NCBI RefSeq assembly: GCF_018271975.1
Contig: NZ_JAGUCN010000029.1
Span: 1 to 64,000, forward strand
Source: Carboxylicivirga mesophila
Lineage (GTDB): Bacteria; Bacteroidota; Bacteroidia; Bacteroidales; Marinilabiliaceae
Direction of reading: 5' to 3'
Length of the DNA: 64,000 nt
Shown: piece by piece, positions 25,694 to 35,081 of the stretch
Position numbering within the stretch: position 1 is the stretch's first letter
How the letters are laid out: each line of letters starts with the position of its first letter
Program-made: the position numbers and the translations under genes
Notes under the pieces: generated by a model
Seen by the model: the letters and a program-made list of their open reading frames with translations, nothing else
Databases searched by the model: none
Told to the model about the DNA's origin: nothing

Positions 25694-27070
25694 ATGACAA
25701 AAAAATCAGGACGTATACTTGCAATAGATGATAATGCGGACATATTATTTGCACTCAAACTACTTCTTAAACCTCACGTTGAGAGCATAACCACCTCAAC
25801 CGATCCCAATAAAATTCCGGCATTAATGGCCGATGAGTCGTTTGATGTAGTGCTCTTGGATATGAACTTTACAAAAGACGCTATTAGTGGCCAGGAAGGT
25901 TTCCAGTGGCTGGAGAAGATCCTGGAAATAGATCCTTCTGCAGTGGTCCTGTTTATTACAGCCTACGGTGATGTAGAAAAATCAGTAAAAGCTATCAGAG
26001 CTGGTGCCACTGATTTTATTCTGAAACCCTGGCAGAACGAGAAACTGCTGGCAACAGTCAACTCAGCCATTCAGCTGCGTCAATCACGTAATGAAGTAAA
26101 AGACCTAAAAAGCAAGCAACAAGAGATTAACACCATATTAGATCAGCCATTTGCCGATTTTATCGGCGTATCGCCTGGTATGCAAAACGTGTTTAACACC
26201 ATTAAGAAGGTAGCAGCGACCGATGCCAATGTACTGATTCTTGGTGAAAACGGAACAGGTAAAGAACTTGTAGCACGAGCACTCCACCGCAATTCGTTAC
26301 GCAACAACGAAAGCTTTATTAGCGTTGATTTAGGCGCCTTAAGCGAGTCGCTTTTTGAAAGTGAATTATTCGGACATGTAAAGGGTGCATTTACCGATGC
26401 TAAAGCCGAGCGTCCCGGACGATTTGAATTAGCTTCCGGAGGTACCATATTCCTCGATGAGATTGGCAACCTTTCGCTTCCGTTGCAGGCCAAGCTACTA
26501 ACAGTATTAGAAAGACGGGAGGTAACACGTGTGGGTGCCAACAAGCCGAAACCTATCGACATTCGCTTAATTTGCGCCACCAACATGAACCTGAAGCAAA
26601 TGGCTATGGAAGATAGCTACCGCCAGGATTTAATTTATAGAATTAATACAGTAGAAATCGAACTACCTCCTCTACGCGAGCGACCCGAAGATATTCCGGT
26701 ATTGGCAGACCATTTCTTAAAAATATTCTCGAAGAAGTATAAAAAGAAGATCAATAAACTTCCTGCAAAGGTGATTAAGAAGCTCACCAACTATCCATGG
26801 CCAGGTAACGTACGTGAGTTTCAACATATACTTGAGCGCACAGTTATTATGAGCGAATCTCCGAACCTGGAAGAATCCGACTTTCAACTATCCTCGCTTC
26901 CAACAAGCTCAGAGGGTTTTGAGTTTGACACTTATAATCTTGAAGACATTGAAAAGCAAATTATCGAGAAAGTGTTACGCATGAACAGAGGAAATGTGTC
27001 AAAAGCAGCAGCCGATTTGGGCCTCACCAGAACATCACTGTATCGAAGACTAGAAAAGCATGGTTTATAA
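25694..27070 (+). CDS. Sigma-54-dependent NtrC-family response regulator
   Basis: From the ATG at 25694 the protein has 458 residues. Residues 1-125 are a receiver domain (acidic IDDN, phospho-acceptor Asp56 in VVLLDMNF, Lys111 in LKPW). Residues ~155-390 form an AAA+ domain with Walker A GENGTGKE, the sigma-54 contact loop GAFTDA, and GGTIFLDEIGN. Residues ~415-458 are a Fis-type helix-turn-helix (GNVSKAAADLGLTRTSLYRRL). It activates sigma-54 promoters upon phosphorylation. It overlaps the sensor kinase gene by 11 bases and is divergent from the FtsX-type transporter operon, its likely target. Confidence 0.95.
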   Translation: MTKKSGRILAIDDNADILFALKLLLKPHVESITTSTDPNKIPALMADESFDVVLLDMNFTKDAISGQEGFQWLEKILEIDPSAVVLFITAYGDVEKSVKAIRAGATDFILKPWQNEKLLATVNSAIQLRQSRNEVKDLKSKQQEINTILDQPFADFIGVSPGMQNVFNTIKKVAATDANVLILGENGTGKELVARALHRNSLRNNESFISVDLGALSESLFESELFGHVKGAFTDAKAERPGRFELASGGTIFLDEIGNLSLPLQAKLLTVLERREVTRVGANKPKPIDIRLICATNMNLKQMAMEDSYRQDLIYRINTVEIELPPLRERPEDIPVLADHFLKIFSKKYKKKINKLPAKVIKKLTNYPWPGNVREFQHILERTVIMSESPNLEESDFQLSSLPTSSEGFEFDTYNLEDIEKQIIEKVLRMNRGNVSKAAADLGLTRTSLYRRLEKHGL

Positions 27071-28421
27071 TAACTTCAGAATAAACTTCATTGTAAGGAC
27101 CTTGCTATTGGCAGGGTCTATTTTTGCATTCTTCTACTTGTTTTTCAATACAGAGCTAACCATGACGCTTGTATTGGTAGGTCTGCTCATTGCCTTTCAG
27201 ATATTTGCAATGATCCATTATGTTGATCGTACCAATCGTGTATTGAATAACTTTCTGGAGTCGATTCGTTACTCTGATTTTACACGCACATTCCAGGTCG
27301 AAAGCCTTGACTCATCGTTCGACAAGCTCAAAAAGTCATTTAACGAAGTAATTAAAGATTTTCAGGAGGTGAGGGCCGAAAAAGAGGAAAACTACTACTA
27401 CCTGCAAACCGTTATTCAGCACATAGGTATTTCATTAATTGCCTACAGTAAAGACGGCAAGGTGGAGTTGATTAACAATGCCACCAAGAAACTTTTTCAG
27501 GTGCGTTCGCTCAACAACATACAAGCCTTAAATGATTTCAGCCCAGAGCTTGTAACCAAGCTACTTAGCATCCGACATGGTGAAAACACCTTGATTCGTG
27601 TTCAGGAGAAAGATGAACTTTTACAATTGGCCATCTATGCTACCGAGTTTAAGATTCATAACCGCACCATTCTTTTAACCTCTATTAAGAACATTCAGGA
27701 TGAGCTTGAAGAGAAAGAAATGGAATCGTGGCAAAAACTGATTCGTGTGCTGACCCATGAAATTATGAACTCCATCACACCTATTTCATCCCTTTCTTCA
27801 ACCATTACAATGATCCTGAAAGATTTATCAGGCAGCCTTAAGGAGAAAAACATTGCCAGTGAAGACATTGAAACCATTGAGGAAGTTGAGGGAGCATTAC
27901 AAACCATACACAAACGCACGGATGGCCTGCTTCACTTTGTGAATACCTATAGAGATTTAACTAAAATTCCGACGCCAACTTTCTCGATCTTCCCCATTAG
28001 CAAATTATTCCTGAATATTAAAGGTTTATTGAGTGAGGAAATGAAAGCAAAAGGCATTAATTGTAAGATTAATATCGAACCCAACTCATTGGAGTTATCA
28101 GCCGATGAAAAGCTGATTGAGCAGGTGATTATTAATTTAGTTAAAAATGCCATGCAGGCACTTGATACAAGGCCAGAACCGGAAATTCAGCTCAATGCCT
28201 TTTTAAATAAAAGAGGCCGCATCACCATCCAGGTGATTGATAACGGGCAAGGCATTCTTCCTAACGTACTTGATAAGATATTTATCCCATTCTTCACCAC
28301 CAAACCGCAAGGCTCTGGTATTGGACTTAGCTTGTCCAAACAGATATTACGTTTGCACGGTGGTAATATATCGGCCTATTCGGAGCCGGACACAATGACG
28401 AAATTCACACTTACTTTCTAA
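27060..28421 (+). CDS. Membrane sensor histidine kinase, NtrB-like
   Basis: The 453-residue kinase has two adjacent N-terminal helices (about 11-29 and 33-52) with almost no periplasmic loop, a PAS-like region (~115-215), a dimerisation domain with phospho-acceptor His233 in LTHEIMNSITP, and a catalytic domain with an N-box (QVIINLVKNAMQAL), DNGQGI and GSGIGLSL. All catalytic motifs are intact. The HEIMNSITP form is typical of kinases paired with NtrC-type regulators in Bacteroidota. The small sensory part suggests that it senses a membrane or cytoplasmic signal. It is translationally coupled to the regulator. Confidence 0.94.
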   Translation: MVYNNFRINFIVRTLLLAGSIFAFFYLFFNTELTMTLVLVGLLIAFQIFAMIHYVDRTNRVLNNFLESIRYSDFTRTFQVESLDSSFDKLKKSFNEVIKDFQEVRAEKEENYYYLQTVIQHIGISLIAYSKDGKVELINNATKKLFQVRSLNNIQALNDFSPELVTKLLSIRHGENTLIRVQEKDELLQLAIYATEFKIHNRTILLTSIKNIQDELEEKEMESWQKLIRVLTHEIMNSITPISSLSSTITMILKDLSGSLKEKNIASEDIETIEEVEGALQTIHKRTDGLLHFVNTYRDLTKIPTPTFSIFPISKLFLNIKGLLSEEMKAKGINCKINIEPNSLELSADEKLIEQVIINLVKNAMQALDTRPEPEIQLNAFLNKRGRITIQVIDNGQGILPNVLDKIFIPFFTTKPQGSGIGLSLSKQILRLHGGNISAYSEPDTMTKFTLTF

Positions 28422-28429
28422 AAATAAAA

Positions 28430-28456
28430 AGAGGTGCTGTTTAACTCAGCACCTCT
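28430..28456. terminator. Bidirectional terminator between kinase and rex
   Basis: AGAGGTGCTG at 28430-28439 pairs perfectly with CAGCACCTCT at 28447-28456, loop of seven. The minus strand continues TTTTTATTTT, a strong terminator for rex; the plus strand continues TCTTCAT, a weaker one for the kinase. Confidence 0.88.
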
Positions 28457-28477
28457 TCTTCATAAAATATCTCTAGC

Positions 28478-29119
28478 TTATTCCGCTTTCATCCTATTAA
28501 ACATCACAGCCAGATGGGCATATAACGAAGTATTCTGCACCACCACATCCTCATCTACTTTGATACGTACCGGCGTAAAGTTCCATAACGCCCTTATACC
28601 AACTTCCACGAGTTTATTAGCAACATCCTGAGCCTTATCCACCGGCACCGTCAGAATACCAATTTTGGCAGTTCCTTCGTGCATCTTAGATAACTCTTCA
28701 AAATGATAGATAGGTACTCCTTCAATAGTTTTACCAACCACCTCAGGGTCAACATCAAATGCAGCCACAACCTTTAACCCAAACTGCTTTAAGCCATGAT
28801 CATGTAATAATGCTTTACCCAGGCTTCCAACTCCAAAAAGATAGGCCTCGTCAACAACTGTAAAACCTAAGAAATCTTCCAACACTTCTATTAAAGGCTC
28901 AACTTCATAACCCACGCGGGTTTTACCAACAATGCTGGTATATGATAAATCCTTGGTTACCTGAGTGGGATCAACCCCCATATCCCTGGCAATTAATGTT
29001 GATGATATGTGCTTTAGTCCTTCCTTTTGTGCTAGCTTTAAATAAGCCAAATAACAAGGCATGCGTCGAAGCGCTGGCTCCGGTACCAGGTTATTTTTTT
29101 TACGATTTGTTAGCGGCAT
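28478..29119 (-). CDS. rex: Redox-sensing transcriptional repressor Rex
   Basis: The 213-residue protein has an N-terminal winged helix (PEPALRRMPCYLAYLKLA, STLIARDMGVDPTQVTKDLSY in part) and a Rossmann domain with the NADH-binding GVGSLGKAL and AAFDVDPE. Rex releases DNA when NADH rises, controlling fermentation and respiration genes. Length and motifs are standard. A TATTTTTG box on its strand at 29150-29157 is a possible promoter element. No respiratory or fermentation operon is adjacent, so targets lie elsewhere. Confidence 0.96.
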   Translation of the reverse strand: MPLTNRKKNNLVPEPALRRMPCYLAYLKLAQKEGLKHISSTLIARDMGVDPTQVTKDLSYTSIVGKTRVGYEVEPLIEVLEDFLGFTVVDEAYLFGVGSLGKALLHDHGLKQFGLKVVAAFDVDPEVVGKTIEGVPIYHFEELSKMHEGTAKIGILTVPVDKAQDVANKLVEVGIRALWNFTPVRIKVDEDVVVQNTSLYAHLAVMFNRMKAE

Positions 29120-29268
29120 GGTGATTTTTTCAACTATTTAACAATCCTACAAAAATAATTAAGTTTTTGAATGATAAGCCTCTTCAGCTATTAAAATTGT
29201 CAAGACAAATATCATTTATACACCTAATAAGGGCTACGATAGTAACAAAATCAATCCAGATCCTTACA

Positions 29269-30138
29269 CTAAGACGCCATCTTTTTTAGATCTTTTTCTA
29301 ATAATCCGTCTCTATTTTTCGCATTAACCATATGGTAATCAAAGTAATAAAAAGTTGAACTATCCGCGCCGATTAATATCTTGTAACACCGTGCTTTATA
29401 CTTAGTGCCTTCGGGCCCCACCTTATGCATAAACACCACCTTGCTATCTCTTCTTTCAATGGCTGCCTCAACTTCATCCTGGCTTACAATTTTCACATCG
29501 TACGGATATACACTCTTTATCTTTCCTATGGAATTAACCTCTGCTGTTAAATCTTCTTTTACCAGATACAGAGTTTTTCCATTCAATGACTTAACATTAT
29601 TGTTATAATACTTAAATGCATTGGCTTTAATCAATTCAGGACGTTCGTTCATCAACGTTACATGATCCTGAATAAAACGAATAAAAGCTTCTAATTTATA
29701 GGCGTAGCTTGTATCCTCTACGCGCAGGTATGAAAGAGGTAAAGAACATAAATCGGGCAGATCTCTAACCTGAGTGTCTGATTCACCCAGCAATAAACTT
29801 AAGAAATTATAACGTGCTTTGGTTTTATCAACATCAAATGTTGCAACAGTAGTAAGTAGAAATGAATAGGCCGGATCATTGCGTTTATCTTCAAACTCAG
29901 CATTAGAGATGAATTCAAATTCGGTGAGAGTCCAAACCGACTCCATCACCTCTTTAATCTTAAAATTAAAATCACTCATCGGATTTACATCCATCACCAC
30001 CAGTGTTTTGGTCTTTAAGAAAGCTTTATACTCCTCTTTGGTCGGTAAGTGCTCTTTGGCAAACATTACAGAGCTCAGCAGCAGAGTACAGATTGAAATC
30101 AATATCGTCTTCATCATTTTTTTTGTTTTTCTGTTCAT
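29269..30138 (-). CDS. Secreted protein of unknown function
   Basis: I do not recognise this family. Starting at the ATG at 30138 the product has 289 residues: MNRKTKKMMKTILISICTLL (in part) gives a signal peptide ending VMFAKEH. ATGs at 30117 and 30114 would give a shorter leader; a GTG at 30150 is also open. The mature protein has alternating helices and strands without known catalytic motifs, including LKTKTLVVMDVNPMSDFN, LPDLCSLPLSYLRVED and KVVFMHKVGPEGTKYK. It stands alone on the minus strand between rex and the hybrid kinase. Its 237-base upstream gap holds an 8-bp inverted repeat (30215-30237). Confidence 0.72.
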   Translation of the reverse strand: MNRKTKKMMKTILISICTLLLSSVMFAKEHLPTKEEYKAFLKTKTLVVMDVNPMSDFNFKIKEVMESVWTLTEFEFISNAEFEDKRNDPAYSFLLTTVATFDVDKTKARYNFLSLLLGESDTQVRDLPDLCSLPLSYLRVEDTSYAYKLEAFIRFIQDHVTLMNERPELIKANAFKYYNNNVKSLNGKTLYLVKEDLTAEVNSIGKIKSVYPYDVKIVSQDEVEAAIERRDSKVVFMHKVGPEGTKYKARCYKILIGADSSTFYYFDYHMVNAKNRDGLLEKDLKKMAS

Positions 30139-30375
30139 ACGCGTTTCCACCCTTAAACGGTTACATCAATTTGCATATATTTGTTCATTATTAAAAATCA
30201 GTTACTGATGCGTGAAAATAAGTTATTCGCTTATTTTTGTTTAACCAACAATTAAAACACATTATAAACAAGCAAATAAACCAAAACATTAAGGCATCTT
30301 AAGAAGTTTTAATAGAGGGAACGAAGAATTGAGGAGGTTTGGTTAAAACGCGTAACACAACAAATTTAAGAACAG

Positions 30376-32121
30376 ATGAAACTACTAAATACTTTTCTCA
30401 ACTTGTTTAAAATGGATAACAAGGATAAGGTTGATGACGAGGAGCAAAACTCACTACTAATCAACAACCTTATTAACTTCTTTCTTTTCTGCATCGTTTT
30501 TATAGAAGGTATCATTAGCCTGCGTAATGAAAATAACTTTTATGCATTCCCGCTATTAACATTGAGTCTTGTATTTGCTTTCCACTTTGTATACCTCACT
30601 CGCAACTCAAAAGCCAAAGGTATGCAGAACTCATTATTCTTTTTCTCTAGTATTACATTTCTGTATTTTGTAGTTTTTGGTAGCAGCACAGGTATCGACA
30701 TAATCTGGTCGGCATTATTCCCTCCATTTATTATTTCGTTGATGGGCATGAAAAGAGGCTCTTTTCTTTCGATGCTTTTCCTGACCATAATAGCAGCTGT
30801 TGTATTACTGGTTAATGAGTTTGGAATAATCGCGTACTCAAAACAATATACGTTGGTTGAAAAGGTGGTATTTCTGGCATTCTATTTAATATTCTTCATT
30901 ACCACCTACGCCATTCATTACACCTATACTGAGATTATCCTCAGAAAAGAACGACGAGTACTTGATTCTCAAAATTTTAACAAAACTCAGGAAGAACTTA
31001 TTTCAAAATTATCACACCAAATCAGAACACCTCTTAGTAACATCACTGGTATCATCGACATTCTGGAAAAAACAAATTTAAGTGACGACCAGCGCGATTA
31101 CATTAACACGATTCATGCTTCGTCAAATAACCTGGTGAATGTTGTTAACAACATGGTAGCCGCATCAACCACCAACTTTAACCAGATACCAACTGAAGAA
31201 GTTAGTTTTAATTTGTATTCCACAATTAACAACACTATAAAACTATTTCAGGACGATCAGGAGAAGAAAAAATTCAGCCTTTCATTATCAGCTGACATTC
31301 CCACCAACCTGATTGGCAACAGCATTAAGATCAAACAGATTTTCCTTAACCTGCTTAACAGCTTGTTGAAATACAATAAGTCGGAGCTTAAAACCATTAC
31401 CATTGAAGTAACCCGTAAGGAACTACTGCCCGACAAGATTACACTGGCATTTCGTATTATAAGCAATACGGTTGTTCCTATTCCTAAATCGGAATTAGGA
31501 GAAAACGCCATCCATTCTTCGGATGTCATCCACCTTAATCGCTCTAAATACATTAACCTACTTGATTTGGGCATAACACAAAAGATTATCGAGATGGACG
31601 GCAACTCCATCGAGATTATTCCGGATTCGGTGAATACCACTATTGAATTCTCGGCCACATTTAAAGAAAATAAGAAGAGCCAATCGATAGAGAGCATTAA
31701 ACCGCCTACCAAGCAATCTGAAAACTATTTCAAGCCGGTAGTAGACATTGCCGATGCCAACATTTTGCTGGTAGAAGACAACTTTAGCAATCAGCAAATC
31801 ATCATCTTGTATATCAAAGATGAAGTAAAAAAGATAGAGGTTGCATTTAATGGCAAAGAAGCCCTGGATAAGTTCGGAAAGGTGAAATATGACTTGATTC
31901 TGATGGACGTTCAGATGCCCATAATGGACGGGTTCAAAGCCACTGAAAAGATTAGACAAATAGAAAAAAGCACTGGTACGCATACACCTATTATAGCCGT
32001 TACTGCCAACGCATTCCCAGAAGATAAAGAAAAATGTCTGGCATCAGGTATGGATGATTATATCAGTAAGCCATTCCAACCAGAAGATTTAATAAGGAAA
32101 ATTAAGAAACATCTTAGCTAA
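30376..32121 (+). CDS. Hybrid histidine kinase with degenerate ATP-binding domain and receiver
   Basis: The 581-residue protein has an N-terminal membrane domain of about six helices (30-185), a dimerisation domain with His214 in LSHQIRTPLSNITG, a catalytic-like domain (~290-432) and a receiver (~460-581) with phospho-acceptor Asp511 in LILMDVQMPIMDG and Lys565 in SKPF. The catalytic-like domain keeps an N-box-like QIFLNLLNSLLKYN, but the DxGxG G1 box is absent (RIISNTVVPIPKSEL) and the G2 box reads LLDLGITQKI instead of GxGLGL. ATP binding is therefore doubtful, and the protein may receive phosphate from another kinase or act as a phosphatase. A TATTTTTG box at 30232-30239 may promote it. 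Confidence 0.88.
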   Translation: MKLLNTFLNLFKMDNKDKVDDEEQNSLLINNLINFFLFCIVFIEGIISLRNENNFYAFPLLTLSLVFAFHFVYLTRNSKAKGMQNSLFFFSSITFLYFVVFGSSTGIDIIWSALFPPFIISLMGMKRGSFLSMLFLTIIAAVVLLVNEFGIIAYSKQYTLVEKVVFLAFYLIFFITTYAIHYTYTEIILRKERRVLDSQNFNKTQEELISKLSHQIRTPLSNITGIIDILEKTNLSDDQRDYINTIHASSNNLVNVVNNMVAASTTNFNQIPTEEVSFNLYSTINNTIKLFQDDQEKKKFSLSLSADIPTNLIGNSIKIKQIFLNLLNSLLKYNKSELKTITIEVTRKELLPDKITLAFRIISNTVVPIPKSELGENAIHSSDVIHLNRSKYINLLDLGITQKIIEMDGNSIEIIPDSVNTTIEFSATFKENKKSQSIESIKPPTKQSENYFKPVVDIADANILLVEDNFSNQQIIILYIKDEVKKIEVAFNGKEALDKFGKVKYDLILMDVQMPIMDGFKATEKIRQIEKSTGTHTPIIAVTANAFPEDKEKCLASGMDDYISKPFQPEDLIRKIKKHLS

Positions 32122-32271
32122 CAAAACAACTCATTATTTACAATTTAACAGCTAAAAAGCAGACTTGATAATCGATAATACTATTTTATCAATTATCTCT
32201 TACCGATTGATACTATTCGTTCTCATTGGGTTAAAAAAAGTCAACTCACTGTTAATTACTGTTAAACACTC

Positions 32272-32301
32272 TTGATATTACCACATTGCCTTGTATGTTT
32301 G
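32272..32301 (+). promoter_or_regulatory. Consensus Bacteroidota promoter
   Basis: TTG at 32272-32274, exactly 19 bases, then TATGTTTG at 32294-32301: a full match to the Bacteroidota TTG-N19-TAnnTTTG form. It precedes the 45-residue membrane peptide gene by 27 bases. Confidence 0.72.
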
Positions 32302-32328
32302 TAAATTAAGAGTGATAAGCAGAAAAAG

Positions 32329-32466
32329 ATGAATGACATGAAGAAAGAGACAGACATAACCTTAAAATTGAAACGCAAAATTCTAATTTATTCGATAATT
32401 GAAGTAGCATTAATTATTGCTTTACTTGGCTTTATTATGTTTTTGATCTTTGTTTTGATGAGCTAA
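32329..32466 (+). CDS. 45-residue single-pass membrane peptide
   Basis: The gap after the hybrid kinase contains the frame from ATG 32329 to TAA 32464-32466. The product starts MNDMKKETDITLKLKRKIL, a basic amphipathic segment, and continues with one hydrophobic helix of about 22 residues (IEVALIIALLGFIMFLIFVL) ending in MS. An A-rich AGAAAAAG precedes the start and a consensus promoter lies at 32272-32301. The basic N-terminus predicts a cytoplasmic N-terminus. The function is unknown; single-pass micropeptides of this type often bind membrane enzymes or kinases, and its neighbour is a membrane kinase. A second ATG at 32338 is possible. Confidence 0.62.
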   Translation: MNDMKKETDITLKLKRKILIYSIIEVALIIALLGFIMFLIFVLMS

Positions 32467-32468
32467 GC

Positions 32469-32855
32469 TCATAAACAAAGTGTAATGACCTTATCAGCCA
32501 GCACCTTCCCCTCCATCATTGTAATAAGTCGCCACTCCCCGGCTTTATCATTATACGGTTCCCATACCGTATCACCCAGAAAAAACTCATAATCGTTTGA
32601 ATTGACGTAATACTCGCCCACAAATGGGGGCTCGGTTTCTCCTTTAGTATTTTTAAATGGTGGGTGTTCTATTCTAAAGTCCACTTTTTTGCCCTTAGCT
32701 CCTTTAATTTTCAACACATAGCCAAATTCCAGATCCGGTCTTATTTGTACCCTATCAGTAATTTTCAGCAACTTAGGTAAGGCTCTTGATTGGCGCTCCC
32801 AGCTGCTATATTCTCCATAACTATATAGTTCCCAGCTTATTTTCTTCTTAGCCAT
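32469..32855 (-). CDS. DUF3859-like cytoplasmic protein
   Basis: The 128-residue product is beta-rich with no signal or membrane segment. The pattern RPDLEFGYVLKIKGAKGKKVDFRIEHPPF (in part) followed by EYYVNSNDYEFFLGD and ending EWRLITMMEGKVLADKVITL resembles DUF3859-type immunoglobulin-like domains; I recall the family but cannot verify it. It is the last gene after the TPR gene, 11 bases downstream, in the tamA-tamB operon. Its stop is two bases from the stop of the convergent membrane peptide gene. Confidence 0.68.
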   Translation of the reverse strand: MAKKKISWELYSYGEYSSWERQSRALPKLLKITDRVQIRPDLEFGYVLKIKGAKGKKVDFRIEHPPFKNTKGETEPPFVGEYYVNSNDYEFFLGDTVWEPYNDKAGEWRLITMMEGKVLADKVITLCL

Positions 32856-32866
32856 AGATGCAACTG

Positions 32867-35074
32867 CTAACTTTCGAGGGAATACCTGATTTGATCGAGC
32901 ATAAGCGGGATATCGCCAGAATCAATGCCATGCTTTCTCAGGTAAGGCACATCCTCCTTAAATGTTTCAATAAATGCTTCCAGCGAATGCCCGGGAAGTT
33001 GAATACTTTTCTGATAATACGATAGCGCTTCTTTCCGTTTCCTGGTGCACCAAAGGGTGTGACCAAGGTTAATCAGATCATGTTTATTTTTCTCTGCTAC
33101 AATCAACTGGTGATAGTACTTTTCAGCCTGGTCAAATTTACCTTCCACAAACGAACACCAGGCAATTGGTCGCCCTACCTTATTATTACCCGGATCGAGG
33201 TATTCAACCTTAAAGAAATATTTCAGAGCTTCTGAGAAATTCTCCAATTCGAGCAAACAATGGCCAATTGATACCTGTGTGTGGAGATTATCAGGTCCCA
33301 GCTTCTCAGCTTCTTTATAATATTCAAGCGCCTTCTGAGGATTTTTAAGATGACGGTAACACAAGGCTATTTTCTTTTTATTCCACATACTATTGCCTGC
33401 CGTTAAGTCGGCTTTCAGATAATAGTTAAGAGCTTGTTGGTAATTACCCAGCTGCTGATGACAGTAGGCAATCTTCTGTATCACATCAGTTGCCTCCTCA
33501 TGTCTATCATTAACAATAACAAATATTTCAAGCGCATCTTCAAGGTAATTCTTTTTAAAAAAGTACTCCCCAATTTCGCGTAACGATGCTGTATCATCCA
33601 TTAACTGATTGAAAAACCAGCGATTATGAAAATCCATTTTCTGGTCGAACACATCAACAAACTGATGCTTCTGCGGGTGAACCTTCAGCAAGCGATATAA
33701 ATCCTGAATAAACTGATTGCTGGCAACCAGTTTCTGCTGATTGGCCTGCAATACCTTTTCATCCTTCTCCAGTTCAACCATCTGCTCAATTTCGGCCGAA
33801 AACATTTGCCCCATCATTTCTTTTTGCATACCCGGCATGTGAGGTATGCTAAGTATTAGCGAATATTTATCTGAATTACACAAGAATCGAGATGATGCAA
33901 GGCCATCCAACAGGCTCTGGTTACTAAAAACGGCATCCTCTTTAAAAAGAGCCTGTTGCACCTCAGGATGCGACGGATAAAATGGCAGGAGCCAATTGGA
34001 AATCTCATTAAAGAAAGAAAAATGCTTGAGGTGCTTAAAAGTTGACAGGAATACATCCGCACCTTCCATCTGCCATTGGGTTAGTTCCTCCATCTTATTC
34101 AACAGATTCGGCGAATCTTTAAATACATCCTCCCAATCAGGGTTTTTCCCTTCACCCAGACTGTCACTAATCAGGTTATCTAAATCCAGCTTGTCGTTCA
34201 GTTTTGGATGCATTTTAACAACCTCTGGCAGAATCTCGTCATTCAATTTTTGTGAGATGCGCTCTGTTTCGCGTGTACGAATCAATTGAATGGCAATACT
34301 CTGGATCAGGGTCTGATAACCTCCTTCTTCAATCATCATAAACAGTTGCGTGTACAATTCCGGGTACAAAGGCAGGCGGGCATCGTATTGATTGAGGGCT
34401 AACAGAAGCGCTGTGATGGCGCGAGCATTTACCTCATCTTCAGGGTGATTACTCAACTCAATTAACAGATGCATGTAATCATATGAGAAGGCATTCATCA
34501 ATGACAAATGAATTGCACCAATAAGCATTGACTTATAATACGCCGGCAATGTACTTTTCACTAATAAGCCCTTTAGCAATGATTTATTTGCACTGCCAAT
34601 TGCCGAAGATGCCCAAACCAGATTAAAAAGCTCATTCATGAGCTTCCTCAGTTCAGGGTGATGTTCGGCAGAAGCATCAACCACCTTTTGTAGTTCAATA
34701 CTGCTCCATGTGGCTGAAATTTCATTGATGATTTTTTGAAAGCTTTGCTCATCATACTTCTTGTGATACTCATAAATCAGCTCATTAGAATATTTAAGCA
34801 AAAGAGCTTCCCTGACTTTATCGGCCAACTGATAAACATCCCGAATCAAATGATTGTAAATCTTCTGACGTTCAGGATCTGATATGCCCTCAACGGTATA
34901 TTTCAGAATATTTTTGTAGGTAAACTCGATGTTATAGTGTTCATCAATTAAGTTACTGTTCTGCGATTCAACAGCCATTCCACGCAAAATATCGAGGCAA
35001 TCCTTAATATTTTTTTGTGCCAACAGCTGACAAACTGAATTATGCTGCACTTTTATTTCTTTCACATTCATCAT
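32867..35074 (-). CDS. Large TPR-repeat protein in the tamAB operon
   Basis: The 735-residue protein has no signal peptide, so it is probably cytoplasmic. Residues 1-480 are helical without clear repeats. Residues ~480-700 contain at least six TPR units, such as EEATDVIQKIAYCHQQLGNY, ALNYYLKADL, KALEYYKEAEKLGP and ALKYFFKVEYLDPGN, ending with KEALSYYQKSIQLPG. It starts seven bases after tamB with a double ATG. TPR proteins serve as scaffolds; linkage to tamA and tamB suggests an unassigned role in envelope assembly, which is inference. Confidence 0.84.
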   Translation of the reverse strand: MMNVKEIKVQHNSVCQLLAQKNIKDCLDILRGMAVESQNSNLIDEHYNIEFTYKNILKYTVEGISDPERQKIYNHLIRDVYQLADKVREALLLKYSNELIYEYHKKYDEQSFQKIINEISATWSSIELQKVVDASAEHHPELRKLMNELFNLVWASSAIGSANKSLLKGLLVKSTLPAYYKSMLIGAIHLSLMNAFSYDYMHLLIELSNHPEDEVNARAITALLLALNQYDARLPLYPELYTQLFMMIEEGGYQTLIQSIAIQLIRTRETERISQKLNDEILPEVVKMHPKLNDKLDLDNLISDSLGEGKNPDWEDVFKDSPNLLNKMEELTQWQMEGADVFLSTFKHLKHFSFFNEISNWLLPFYPSHPEVQQALFKEDAVFSNQSLLDGLASSRFLCNSDKYSLILSIPHMPGMQKEMMGQMFSAEIEQMVELEKDEKVLQANQQKLVASNQFIQDLYRLLKVHPQKHQFVDVFDQKMDFHNRWFFNQLMDDTASLREIGEYFFKKNYLEDALEIFVIVNDRHEEATDVIQKIAYCHQQLGNYQQALNYYLKADLTAGNSMWNKKKIALCYRHLKNPQKALEYYKEAEKLGPDNLHTQVSIGHCLLELENFSEALKYFFKVEYLDPGNNKVGRPIAWCSFVEGKFDQAEKYYHQLIVAEKNKHDLINLGHTLWCTRKRKEALSYYQKSIQLPGHSLEAFIETFKEDVPYLRKHGIDSGDIPLMLDQIRYSLES

Positions 35075-35081
35075 TGCTTAT

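Noticed and set aside
26143-26586. 147-codon minus-strand frame within the NtrC-type regulator
   Set aside because: It is antisense to the AAA+ core motifs and shows no protein-like features.
29120-29150. Possible Rex operator before rex
   Set aside because: TTGTTAAATAGTTGAA has one good half-site but the other half does not match, so autoregulation is not supported by sequence.
31257-31983. Two minus-strand frames opposite the hybrid kinase
   Set aside because: They are shadows of the catalytic-like and receiver domains, which have clear motifs in the forward frame.
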